6,866 nt of DNA from contig WVWW01000121.1 of NCBI GenBank assembly GCA_011773795.1, positions 13,274 through 20,139 of the forward strand, given 5' to 3'. The DNA comes from Acidobacteriota bacterium. Its GTDB lineage: Bacteria; Acidobacteriota; Polarisedimenticolia; Polarisedimenticolales; Polarisedimenticolaceae. Below are positions 1 to 5,688 of this stretch, piece after piece; position 1 is the stretch's first letter; the number at the start of each line of letters is the position of its first letter. Below the pieces are notes generated by a model, which was not told the origin of the DNA, did no database searches, and was given only the letters and a program-made list of their open reading frames with translations. A program made the position numbers and the translations under genes.

Positions 1-129
1 GCAGACGAGAAAGCGCAGCGCTGCCGATACGTACGCACCGGGGTCGATTTTTTCACCCATCACGAGCGGCTCGATCGTCGAATCGAAGAAATCCGGATCG
101 AGAGGATGGAACGAAATCACACCCTTCAT
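1..129 (-). CDS. Hypothetical protein, N-terminal 43 codons only (runs off the left edge)
   Basis: An open frame starts at an ATG (127-129) and stays open to base 1, giving 43 residues that begin MKGVISFHPLDPDFFDSTIE. An in-frame TAG lies only 13 bases upstream (142-144), so the start can only be this ATG or a TTG three codons earlier; the ATG is preferred because an AGGGG ribosome-binding site sits 9 nt before it. The visible part has no signal peptide, membrane segment or cysteine motif. It is rich in Asp, Pro and Phe at the front (HPLDPDFFDS) and reads as a soluble cytoplasmic protein. I do not recognise the family and assign no function. The gene follows the oxidoreductase on the same strand after 59 nt and may be co-transcribed with it or have its own promoter in the AT-rich gap. 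Codon use supports a real gene; the function cannot be judged from the fragment. Confidence 0.72.
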   Translation of the reverse strand, partial: MKGVISFHPLDPDFFDSTIEPLVMGEKIDPGAYVSAALRFLVC

Positions 130-138
130 GAAAGGCAA

Positions 139-143
139 CCCCT
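139..143 (-). promoter_or_regulatory. Ribosome binding site of the left-edge hypothetical gene
   Basis: AGGGG on the minus strand lies 9 nt before the ATG at 129. It supports that start over the nearby in-frame TTG, which lies immediately after AGGGG with no spacer. Confidence 0.5.
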
Positions 144-188
144 AAGTATTTAAACCCTGGTCGAATATGGGTCACCGGTCGGCGTTTG

Positions 189-1562
189 TCAGGTGCGCTG
201 CGACTGGATGTCCCGCGCGAGGTCCAAGAACACCTCGGAGAGAGTCGGGTGATACCAGGGCAGTTCGAAGACATCCCCGATTTTTGCCCGAAAATGCATC
301 AGAATGGCGACTTCGTGGATCAGGTCGTCGGCGCGTGGCCCGAGGATCGCGGACCCCAGGATCTCCCCGCTCTCGCGATCGACCACCAACTTCCAGAGCC
401 CGTGCGCCGTCTCCATGGTGATGGCCCGCCCGGTCTCCGGGAAACGCGCCCGGCCCACGATGATGTCCCGGCCCTCGGCCCGGGCCCGTTGCTCGCCGAG
501 CCCCACCTTGGCGAACGGCGGATCCGTGAAGACGACGGACATGGACAGCCGGTAGTCCATCGTCCGGGCGGCGGCCCCCGCGGCGTTGTGGCCGGCGACT
601 TGCGCTTCCTGGTTGGCCAGGTGCAGGATCTGATAATCGCCGGTCGAGTCCCCGGCAACGTAGATGTCGGGGTGCGCGCTGCGCATCTCCGCGTCGTGTT
701 GCAGGACGCCGTCCCGTGGCGCGAGGCCGACCGCGTCGAGGCCGATCCCGTCGAGCGCCGCATCGCGTCCCACCGCCATCAGCAGCGCGTCGGCGTCGAT
801 CTGCTCTTCCCCGCCATCCGACATCAGCAGCGCGCGGAGGCCCTTGCCGCGACGGGTCAGACGTTCGATCTTGCCCGGGATCGCGAGGGACAGGCGAGGC
901 TCGTCGTCAAACGCGTTGCGCAGCTCCAGACCACACTCGGCGTCGGTCTTGCTCAACAGCGGTGAGCGATTGACCAGGGTGACCTCGGTTCCGACGCGTG
1001 CGAAGAACTGAGCCAGCTCGAGACCGATCGGCCCGCCACCCTGGACGATCAATCGCCGCGGCAGCTTCTCGAGCCGCATCACGTCGTCGCTGGTCCACAC
1101 CGGCACGTCCTCGATGCCGGGGATGGGTAACGACGCGGGCACCGACCCGGTCGCGATGACGAACTTGGCCCCACGGTACCGTTCCCCGCCGGCCTCGATC
1201 ACGCCCGGTTCGACGAACCGCCCGCGGGCGTCCAGCACCGTGTAGCCCGCCGCCTCGATCGACTCGACCTTGGCCTTCTTGAAACGGGCGACATGGCCGT
1301 CCTTGCGCACGGCGATACGCGCGAAGTCGACCTCGATCGTCCCTACGAGCCGGCCGCCGAACGGCTCCAGGTGCTGGGCTTCGTGGACCGCGTGCGCGGC
1401 GGCCAGCATCGCCTTCGTCGGCATGCAGCCGCGCAGGATGCACAGCCCGCCGAGCTCGCCGTCGTTGATCATCAACGTCTTCGCGCCGCCGGCATGCGCC
1501 GCCGCCGCCGCGGTCGAGCCGGCGGAGCCGCCGCCGAGAACGATCACGTCGTAGTCGTTCAT
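189..1562 (-). CDS. Dihydrolipoamide dehydrogenase-like FAD/NAD(P) disulfide oxidoreductase
   Basis: A 457-residue flavoprotein of the class I pyridine nucleotide-disulfide oxidoreductase family (lipoamide dehydrogenase, glutathione reductase, mercuric reductase), full family length. Seen: FAD-binding GGGSAG at 10-15; redox-active CILRGC with Cys41 and Cys46, followed by MPTK; NAD(P)-binding GGGPIGLE at 175-182; second FAD motif YVAGDSTG at 301-308; C-terminal dimerisation domain ending in HPTLSE, giving the His438/Glu443 catalytic dyad supplied to the partner subunit. The enzyme should be a cytosolic homodimer passing electrons between a nicotinamide and a disulfide or similar acceptor. Asn198-Arg199 at the end of the second NAD-fold strand, where NADH-specific lipoamide dehydrogenases usually have an acidic residue, hints at NADPH use (inference). 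The active site differs from the usual lipoamide dehydrogenase CLNVGC, and no E2 or lipoyl gene is adjacent, so the substrate is open. The ATG overlaps the pgi stop (ATGA), implying translational coupling. lpd or merA would be an over-call. Stop is TGA. Confidence 0.9.
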   Translation of the reverse strand: MNDYDVIVLGGGSAGSTAAAAAHAGGAKTLMINDGELGGLCILRGCMPTKAMLAAAHAVHEAQHLEPFGGRLVGTIEVDFARIAVRKDGHVARFKKAKVESIEAAGYTVLDARGRFVEPGVIEAGGERYRGAKFVIATGSVPASLPIPGIEDVPVWTSDDVMRLEKLPRRLIVQGGGPIGLELAQFFARVGTEVTLVNRSPLLSKTDAECGLELRNAFDDEPRLSLAIPGKIERLTRRGKGLRALLMSDGGEEQIDADALLMAVGRDAALDGIGLDAVGLAPRDGVLQHDAEMRSAHPDIYVAGDSTGDYQILHLANQEAQVAGHNAAGAAARTMDYRLSMSVVFTDPPFAKVGLGEQRARAEGRDIIVGRARFPETGRAITMETAHGLWKLVVDRESGEILGSAILGPRADDLIHEVAILMHFRAKIGDVFELPWYHPTLSEVFLDLARDIQSQRT

Positions 1563-3154
1563 GGCGCCTTCACGGCGTAGACCGCGTCGAACGGTGTGGC
1601 TCCAGGCCGCGCCTCGATCCCGCGCGCGGGATTGCGCGCGAGTCGTTCCAAGATGTGGAACACGGTCTCGACCTGGTCTTCGGCGCCGACGGCGGTCGCG
1701 AGCTCCTCGACCCTCGCACCGCCGGCTCCGCGCGCGGTGAGCTCGGCGAACACCTTGCGCTGCAGGTCGAGCACGGCGGCCGCCGCCCGCTTGCCCGCCT
1801 CCACGCCGGGCTGGTGGTAGGCGTTGATCCCGACCAGGTCGGCGTAGAAGCCGACGGCGCGCTCGTAGAGCGCGATCAACGCGCCGACGGCAAACGGCGT
1901 CAGCCGTTCGACGGTGATGGTCAGAGAGTGCCGCCCGTTCTCGTAGAGCGCTTCGCGCGTGCCCAGCAGGAACCCGGCGAGATAGTCTCCGGAGGTGATC
2001 CCGTCCTCGACCTCCAGGCTGTCGCCGTCGCGCTCGTGGAGGACTTCGATGAAGGTGACGAAGAAGTTGTGCAGCCCGTCCCGCAGCTGCTGGACGTAGG
2101 CGTGCTGGTCGGTCGACCCCTTGTTGCCGTAGACCGCGATGCCCTGATGCACCACGTTGCCCGCGAGGTCGACCTCCTTGCCCAGAGATTCCATCACGAG
2201 CTGTTGGAGATACCGACTGAACAACTGCAAACGGTCGCGGTACGGCAGGAGCACCATGTCCCGGGCGCCGCGCCCCCGGCCCTCGTGGTACCAGCACGCC
2301 GCGAGCAGCGCGGCCGGATTGGCGCGCACCTCGCGTACTCGCGTCGCCTCGTCCATCGCCGCGGCGCCCGCGAGCAGGTCGTCGGTGTCGATGCCCTGGA
2401 GCGCGGCGGGGAGCAGACCGACGGCGGACGTCTCCGACGTCCGGCCGCCGACCCAGTCCCACATCGGGAACCGTGCGAGGAAGCCGTGTTCCTCGGCGTA
2501 GCGGTCGAGCTTGCTGCCGGGTCCCGTGATTGCGACCGCGTGAGGGCCAAACTCGAGCTCCCGGGCCGTGTACGCCGCACGTGTCTCGAGCATTCCGTTA
2601 CGTGTTTCCGGCGTGCCGCCCGATTTGGAGATCACGACCACCAGCGTACGATCGAAATCTTCTCGGAGCTCGTCGAGCACCCGATCGATTCCGTCGGGGT
2701 CGGTGTTGTCGAGGAACGCCGGGCGCAGCCGGTCGGCGCGTCCACCGAGCGCGTCGGCGACGAACTGCGGTCCCAGCGCGGAACCGCCGATCCCGACGAC
2801 CAGCAACCTTTCGAAGCGCTCCGCGCCCGGCGGCCGGACCGATCCGTCGTGAACCTCCGCCGCAAAACGCTTCACGTCCGCCTGCACTCGTCGAATCGAT
2901 TCTGCCGTCTCGGTATCCGGGGCCAGTCCGGGCGCACGGAGCCAGTAGTGGCCCACCGCGCGGTCCTCGTCGACGTTGGCTCTCTCGCCTGCCTCGATCG
3001 CGCCCATCGCATCGAACGCTCGCCCGAAGGCCGCGGACATCCCGTCGACCACCGAGCCCGGGAGATCCATGCGGCTCCAGTCCAGTCGGAAACCCAGCTC
3101 CGGTAGATCGATCAGGTGGTCCCGGTAGCGGTCCCACAACTCACGTGCGCTCAT
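1559..3154 (-). CDS. pgi: Glucose-6-phosphate isomerase, cyanobacterial/plastid-type architecture
   Basis: A 531-residue enzyme interconverting glucose 6-phosphate and fructose 6-phosphate in glycolysis and gluconeogenesis; cytosolic. Seen: first sugar-isomerase (SIS) half with GIGGSALG at 121-128; phosphate-binding SKSGGTPET at 176-184; DWVGGRTSETS at 233-243; MESLGKE at 321-327 carrying the catalytic base Glu322; GSTDQHAY with His351, the ring-opening position; and HQPGVEAGK at 447-455 with Lys455. All catalytic positions known for the family are present. About 76 residues follow Lys455, far more than in the E. coli enzyme; they and the preceding INAYHQPGVEAGK stretch resemble, from memory, plant plastid and cyanobacterial isomerases. 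The start is the ATG at 3154, with a strong GAGGTG 8 nt upstream. It lies 49 nt after modC, and its stop overlaps the next start as ATGA. The strong ribosome-binding site and a candidate promoter at the end of modC suggest that pgi heads its own expression block. Confidence 0.97.
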   Translation of the reverse strand: MSARELWDRYRDHLIDLPELGFRLDWSRMDLPGSVVDGMSAAFGRAFDAMGAIEAGERANVDEDRAVGHYWLRAPGLAPDTETAESIRRVQADVKRFAAEVHDGSVRPPGAERFERLLVVGIGGSALGPQFVADALGGRADRLRPAFLDNTDPDGIDRVLDELREDFDRTLVVVISKSGGTPETRNGMLETRAAYTARELEFGPHAVAITGPGSKLDRYAEEHGFLARFPMWDWVGGRTSETSAVGLLPAALQGIDTDDLLAGAAAMDEATRVREVRANPAALLAACWYHEGRGRGARDMVLLPYRDRLQLFSRYLQQLVMESLGKEVDLAGNVVHQGIAVYGNKGSTDQHAYVQQLRDGLHNFFVTFIEVLHERDGDSLEVEDGITSGDYLAGFLLGTREALYENGRHSLTITVERLTPFAVGALIALYERAVGFYADLVGINAYHQPGVEAGKRAAAAVLDLQRKVFAELTARGAGGARVEELATAVGAEDQVETVFHILERLARNPARGIEARPGATPFDAVYAVKAP

Positions 3155-3162
3155 CCCTCGAT

Positions 3163-3168
3163 CACCTC
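3163..3168 (-). promoter_or_regulatory. Strong ribosome binding site of pgi
   Basis: GAGGTG on the minus strand with an 8-nt spacer to the pgi ATG. It is the best Shine-Dalgarno in the window; modB, modC and the oxidoreductase have weak or badly spaced sites and appear to rely on coupling. An earlier ATG overlapping this site is followed by an in-frame TGA after one codon, so it is not a usable start. Confidence 0.65.
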
Positions 3169-3202
3169 ATGACGAATCGACGAGAACAACTCGACGCTGC
3201 CG

Positions 3203-3211
3203 ATTATGTCA
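3203..3211 (-). promoter_or_regulatory. Candidate extended -10 promoter for pgi
   Basis: The minus strand reads TGACATAAT, matching the extended -10 pattern TGnTATAAT at all but one base. It overlaps the modC stop codon. A transcript would start near 3196, leaving a leader of about 42 nt that contains the pgi ribosome-binding site. No convincing -35 hexamer sits 16-18 nt upstream (GGCCGC at 17 nt), which extended -10 promoters can tolerate. The match stands out in GC-rich surroundings, but one motif can arise by chance. Confidence 0.33.
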
Positions 3212-4271
3212 GGCAACGCAGGGCGGCGGCCTTGATCAGCAAATAAACGTGCCGTCCGACGGTCAGGTCGAGCTCCGCGACCGCCGACGGGGTCACGCTG
3301 ACGCTGAGCGGGTGCGGCGTTTCGACGACGACGAGCACGCCCGAGCCGTGCGCCTCGATCGAGCGGATGGTGCCCTCGACGACGTTGCGTGCGCTGGTCG
3401 GACCCGGCGGGGCGACGGCAAGCAGCGGCTCCCGGCTGCCCAGCGAGAACACCGCGCGGCCTCCGCATTCCCGCTCGAGCAACCCGCAGTAGAGCGAGAC
3501 ACCCCGGACGACGATCTCCGTGTAACCCGCATCCGCGTGATGCCGTGCCACATCGGCCAAAAACAGGTTGTCGTGTGCCGGGCCGCTACCCATCGCGGCA
3601 AGCACGTCGCCGGCATCGCCGGCGGCGGCGACGCGGCCGGCGTCGAGCAGGATCAGGCGGTCCGCCAGCTGCAACGCCTCCGCCAGATCGTGCGTCACGT
3701 GGAGGAACGGGATCCCGGCCTCGCCGCGCAGCTCGAGCAAGAGATCTGCCAGTCGAGCCCTCGCCGAACGGTCCAAGGCGGAAAACGGTTCGTCGAGCAA
3801 CAACGCGCGCGGACGCGCTGCCAGCGCCCGAGCGAAGGCCACGCGCTGTCGTTGGCCGCCGGAGAGCTCTCGCGGATACCTCTCGTGCCACGAACCCGCG
3901 CCCACCTGGTCGAGCAGACGGTGCGCCAGCGCCTGACGGTCGTCACCCCGCGCGGCGAACAGTACGTTTTGCAGCGCGTTCATGTGGGGGAAGAGCGCGC
4001 CTTCCTGGAACACCATCCCCAGCCGGCGATCGCGTACAGGCAAATCGATCCCGTTCGTCGAGTCGAAGAGCGTACGATCCGCCACAGCGATGCGGCCGCG
4101 CTCGGGCCGCAACGCTCCGAGGATGGCCAGCAGCAGGGTGCTCTTGCCCGCGCCGCTGGGTCCCGAAACGACGGTGATCCCCTCGTGCGTCTCGAGCCGC
4201 GCCTCCAGGCGGAAGCCGGTGGAATCCGTAGATCGCCGGGTCAGCGAAAAGTCGACCACGAAGCCGCTCAT
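3204..4271 (-). CDS. modC: Molybdate ABC transporter ATP-binding protein ModC
   Basis: A 355-residue ATPase that powers molybdate import on the inner face of the cytoplasmic membrane, as a dimer docked on ModB. Seen: Walker A GPSGAGKST at 37-45; Q-loop Gln89 in VFQEGALFPH; ABC signature LSGGQ at 136-140; Walker B ALLLDEP at 156-162 with Glu161; D-loop SALD; switch His194 in THD. A linker containing the ModC-typical TSARN follows, then a single Mop/TOBE domain from about 296 to 354, the oxyanion-binding regulatory module that in this family can down-regulate transport when molybdate is plentiful (family knowledge). Length is normal. The ATG overlaps the modB stop as ATGA and has only a weak ribosome-binding site, so translation probably depends on coupling. 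It ends with TAA, the only non-TGA stop seen, and that codon lies within a promoter-like motif for pgi. Sulfate or tungstate ATPases are alternatives, but the neighbours and Mop domain favour molybdate. Confidence 0.95.
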   Translation of the reverse strand: MSGFVVDFSLTRRSTDSTGFRLEARLETHEGITVVSGPSGAGKSTLLLAILGALRPERGRIAVADRTLFDSTNGIDLPVRDRRLGMVFQEGALFPHMNALQNVLFAARGDDRQALAHRLLDQVGAGSWHERYPRELSGGQRQRVAFARALAARPRALLLDEPFSALDRSARARLADLLLELRGEAGIPFLHVTHDLAEALQLADRLILLDAGRVAAAGDAGDVLAAMGSGPAHDNLFLADVARHHADAGYTEIVVRGVSLYCGLLERECGGRAVFSLGSREPLLAVAPPGPTSARNVVEGTIRSIEAHGSGVLVVVETPHPLSVSVTPSAVAELDLTVGRHVYLLIKAAALRCLT

Positions 4272-4921
4272 CTTTTTCGACCCAGCCGGAAGATCCCGGC
4301 CATCGCCGCGAGCGAGACGGCGGTCAACACGAGCGAGAGCACCAGTGCGGCGCGATCGTCGCCCATCTGCAGCGCCTCGTAGATCGCCAGCGGCAGCGTC
4401 TGCGTGCGCCCCGCGATGTTCCCGGCGAGCAGCAGCGTGGCACCGAACTCGCCGATGGCCCGCGCGAAGCTGAGCACGGCGCCGGCGGCCAGGCCGCGGC
4501 GCGCCAACGGCACGGCGATGCGCAGGAAGATCGACCCGCTCCCGTGACCCAACGAGGCGGCGGCCAACAACTGGCGCGCGTCGATCGCCTCGAACGCACC
4601 ACGCGCGGCACGGACCATCAACGGGTGCGCGACGACGACGGCGGCGATCACACACGCGCTCCAGGAGAAGGGGATCGACCATCCGGTCAGGTCGTGGAGC
4701 GGCGCACCCAGCAGACCGCGGCGGCCGAGCAGCACGATGAGGTAGTAGCCGGTCACGGTCGGGGGCAGGACGAGGGGGAGCATCAGGACCGAATCGAGGA
4801 ACTCGCGGCCCCGGAAACGACCGCGCGCGAGCAGCCAGCCGAACGCCGTGCCCGAGAGCACCACGAAGACGGTCGCCACGAGTGCGACCGACAGCGACAG
4901 CTTCAGTGCGGGCCAGGCCAT
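4268..4921 (-). CDS. modB: Molybdate ABC transporter permease ModB
   Basis: A 217-residue integral membrane protein forming the channel of the importer as a homodimer. Seen: an N-terminal hydrophobic helix (about 7-31); LPLVLPPTVTGYYLI at 48-62, characteristic of ModB; further hydrophobic spans near 88-104, 142-166 and 192-210; and an EAA-type cytoplasmic loop at about 118-139 (AAASLGHG then IAVPL), which contacts ModC. FARAIGEFGATLLLAGNI at 152-169 is also typical of ModB. The start is the ATG at 4921, which begins the protein directly before the first membrane helix at normal family length. An upstream ATG at 4996 would add 25 Arg-rich residues lying wholly within modA and is rejected. The chosen start overlaps the end of modA by 19 nt; GAGGAA lies 14 nt upstream, a long spacing. 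The stop overlaps the modC start as ATGA. Confidence 0.94.
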   Translation of the reverse strand: MAWPALKLSLSVALVATVFVVLSGTAFGWLLARGRFRGREFLDSVLMLPLVLPPTVTGYYLIVLLGRRGLLGAPLHDLTGWSIPFSWSACVIAAVVVAHPLMVRAARGAFEAIDARQLLAAASLGHGSGSIFLRIAVPLARRGLAAGAVLSFARAIGEFGATLLLAGNIAGRTQTLPLAIYEALQMGDDRAALVLSLVLTAVSLAAMAGIFRLGRKR

Positions 4922-5688
4922 GGCGTGAAACCGGCTTCCTCGAACCGGGCGCGGCCGGCGTCGGAGCAGAGATGGTCGAACAGTTGCGCGCTCCACGACG
5001 CGGGGTCGTTTCGGCCGAGGTGCGCGACCACATACTCGACCGGTTCGTGGAGCCCGGGGTCGATCTCCAACGCGACGGACACACGGTCGGCAAAGCGCGC
5101 GGCATCGGTGGCGTAGACCACCGCGGCATCGACCTCGCCGCGGGCGACGTAATCAACGACCTGGCGCGCGTGCCCGGCGATGATCCGGCGATCCGCCAGC
5201 AGCCCGAGCAAGCCCGCAGCTTCCAGCGCCTGGGCGGTGTAACGGCCGAGAGGGGCCGTGCGAGGATTGGCGACACCGATACGCTCGAACCTCGAGTCTC
5301 GCAACTGCTCCAGGCCGTCGATTCCTCGATCGCCGGCCGGCACGACGATCACCAGGACGTTCCCTACGAGCGAGCAGATTGAAGACCGATCGACCAGGCC
5401 CGCGGCGACCAGCCGCTCCACGTCCGGGCGCGAGGCCGAGACGAACAGATCGGTCGGTGCGCCGCGAAGGATTTGCCCGGCGAGGACCGACGACCCAGCG
5501 GCGTGGACGTCGACCGCGGGAAACCCGGACCCGCCACGGCTTTCGGCGAAATCGTCGATGGCCGCCAGTAACGGCTCCTTCAGGCTGACCGCGGTCGAGA
5601 TCAACAGATCGGCGTCGTCCCCGGCAGAACCCGGAAACGCACCGGTCACCACGATGAGGAGGAGCGCCGCTGTGCGGCCCCGGATCAT
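4903..5688 (-). CDS. modA: Molybdate ABC transporter periplasmic binding protein ModA
   Basis: A 261-residue high-affinity oxyanion receptor that delivers molybdate (possibly also tungstate) to ModB. Seen: a Sec signal peptide at about 1-22 with Arg residues, a hydrophobic AALLLIVV core and a likely cut after GSA; no lipobox cysteine. The mature protein opens LLISTAVSLKEP, with Ser35 at the usual first ligand position; AGSSVLAGQI at 64-73 holds the second ligand serine; GNVLVIVVP at 109-117; PLGRY at 146-150; and VYATDA at 191-196 with Tyr192, the conserved ligand tyrosine. These match the tetrahedral-oxyanion ModA class of bacteria rather than archaeal WtpA (family knowledge). Two cysteines, Cys105 and Cys241, could form a disulfide in the periplasm, though this is untested. 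The ATG overlaps the dipeptidase stop as ATGA and has no good ribosome-binding site, so expression is probably coupled to the peptidase. It overlaps modB by 19 nt. Confidence 0.95.
   Translation of the reverse strand: MIRGRTAALLLIVVTGAFPGSAGDDADLLISTAVSLKEPLLAAIDDFAESRGGSGFPAVDVHAAGSSVLAGQILRGAPTDLFVSASRPDVERLVAAGLVDRSSICSLVGNVLVIVVPAGDRGIDGLEQLRDSRFERIGVANPRTAPLGRYTAQALEAAGLLGLLADRRIIAGHARQVVDYVARGEVDAAVVYATDAARFADRVSVALEIDPGLHEPVEYVVAHLGRNDPASWSAQLFDHLCSDAGRARFEEAGFTPWPGPH

Noticed and set aside
148..175. Possible promoter (GTGACC, 16 nt, TTAAAT on the minus strand) for the left-edge gene
   Set aside because: Each box matches only four of six bases, and the implied start near 141 would fall inside the AGGGG ribosome-binding site, so it was not called.
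154..175. Possible terminator hairpin (ACCC / GGGT, 11-nt loop) after the oxidoreductase
   Set aside because: The stem is only 4-5 pairs and the following TTTAAATACTT is not a proper T-run.
53..274. A 73-codon minus-strand frame across the oxidoreductase/hypothetical junction
   Set aside because: It overlaps the ends of two better-supported genes in another frame and is Ser/Arg-rich shadow sequence.
186..965. A 259-codon plus-strand frame opposite the oxidoreductase
   Set aside because: It is antisense to the NAD(P)-binding and dimerisation domains of a complete flavoprotein and has no motifs of its own.
1497..1513. Run of GCC triplets
   Set aside because: It encodes the alanine run after the FAD-binding glycines of the oxidoreductase; ordinary for GC-rich coding DNA.
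1563..2462. Extension of the oxidoreductase frame 300 codons upstream, as if it were a larger fusion protein
   Set aside because: The upstream part is an Arg/Gly-rich frame-shifted reading of pgi. The ATG at 1562 starts exactly at the conserved FAD-binding strand.
1655..3106. A 483-codon open frame on the plus strand opposite pgi
   Set aside because: It is exactly antisense to a gene with every catalytic motif, shows no recognisable domain, and long antisense frames are expected where codons end in G or C.
3178..3200. Inverted repeat CGAG-TTGTT-CTCG between modC and pgi
   Set aside because: It has a four-pair stem and no T-tract; it is too weak to call a terminator or operator.
3249..4382. 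A 377-codon open frame on the plus strand opposite modC and the end of modB
   Set aside because: It is an antisense shadow of modC, whose ABC motifs are intact; the translation is low-complexity, rich in Arg, Gln and Glu, with no domain.
4272..5276. Extension of the modC frame about 335 codons upstream
   Set aside because: It is a shadow of modA and modB. ModC begins normally at 4271 with the ATGA overlap.
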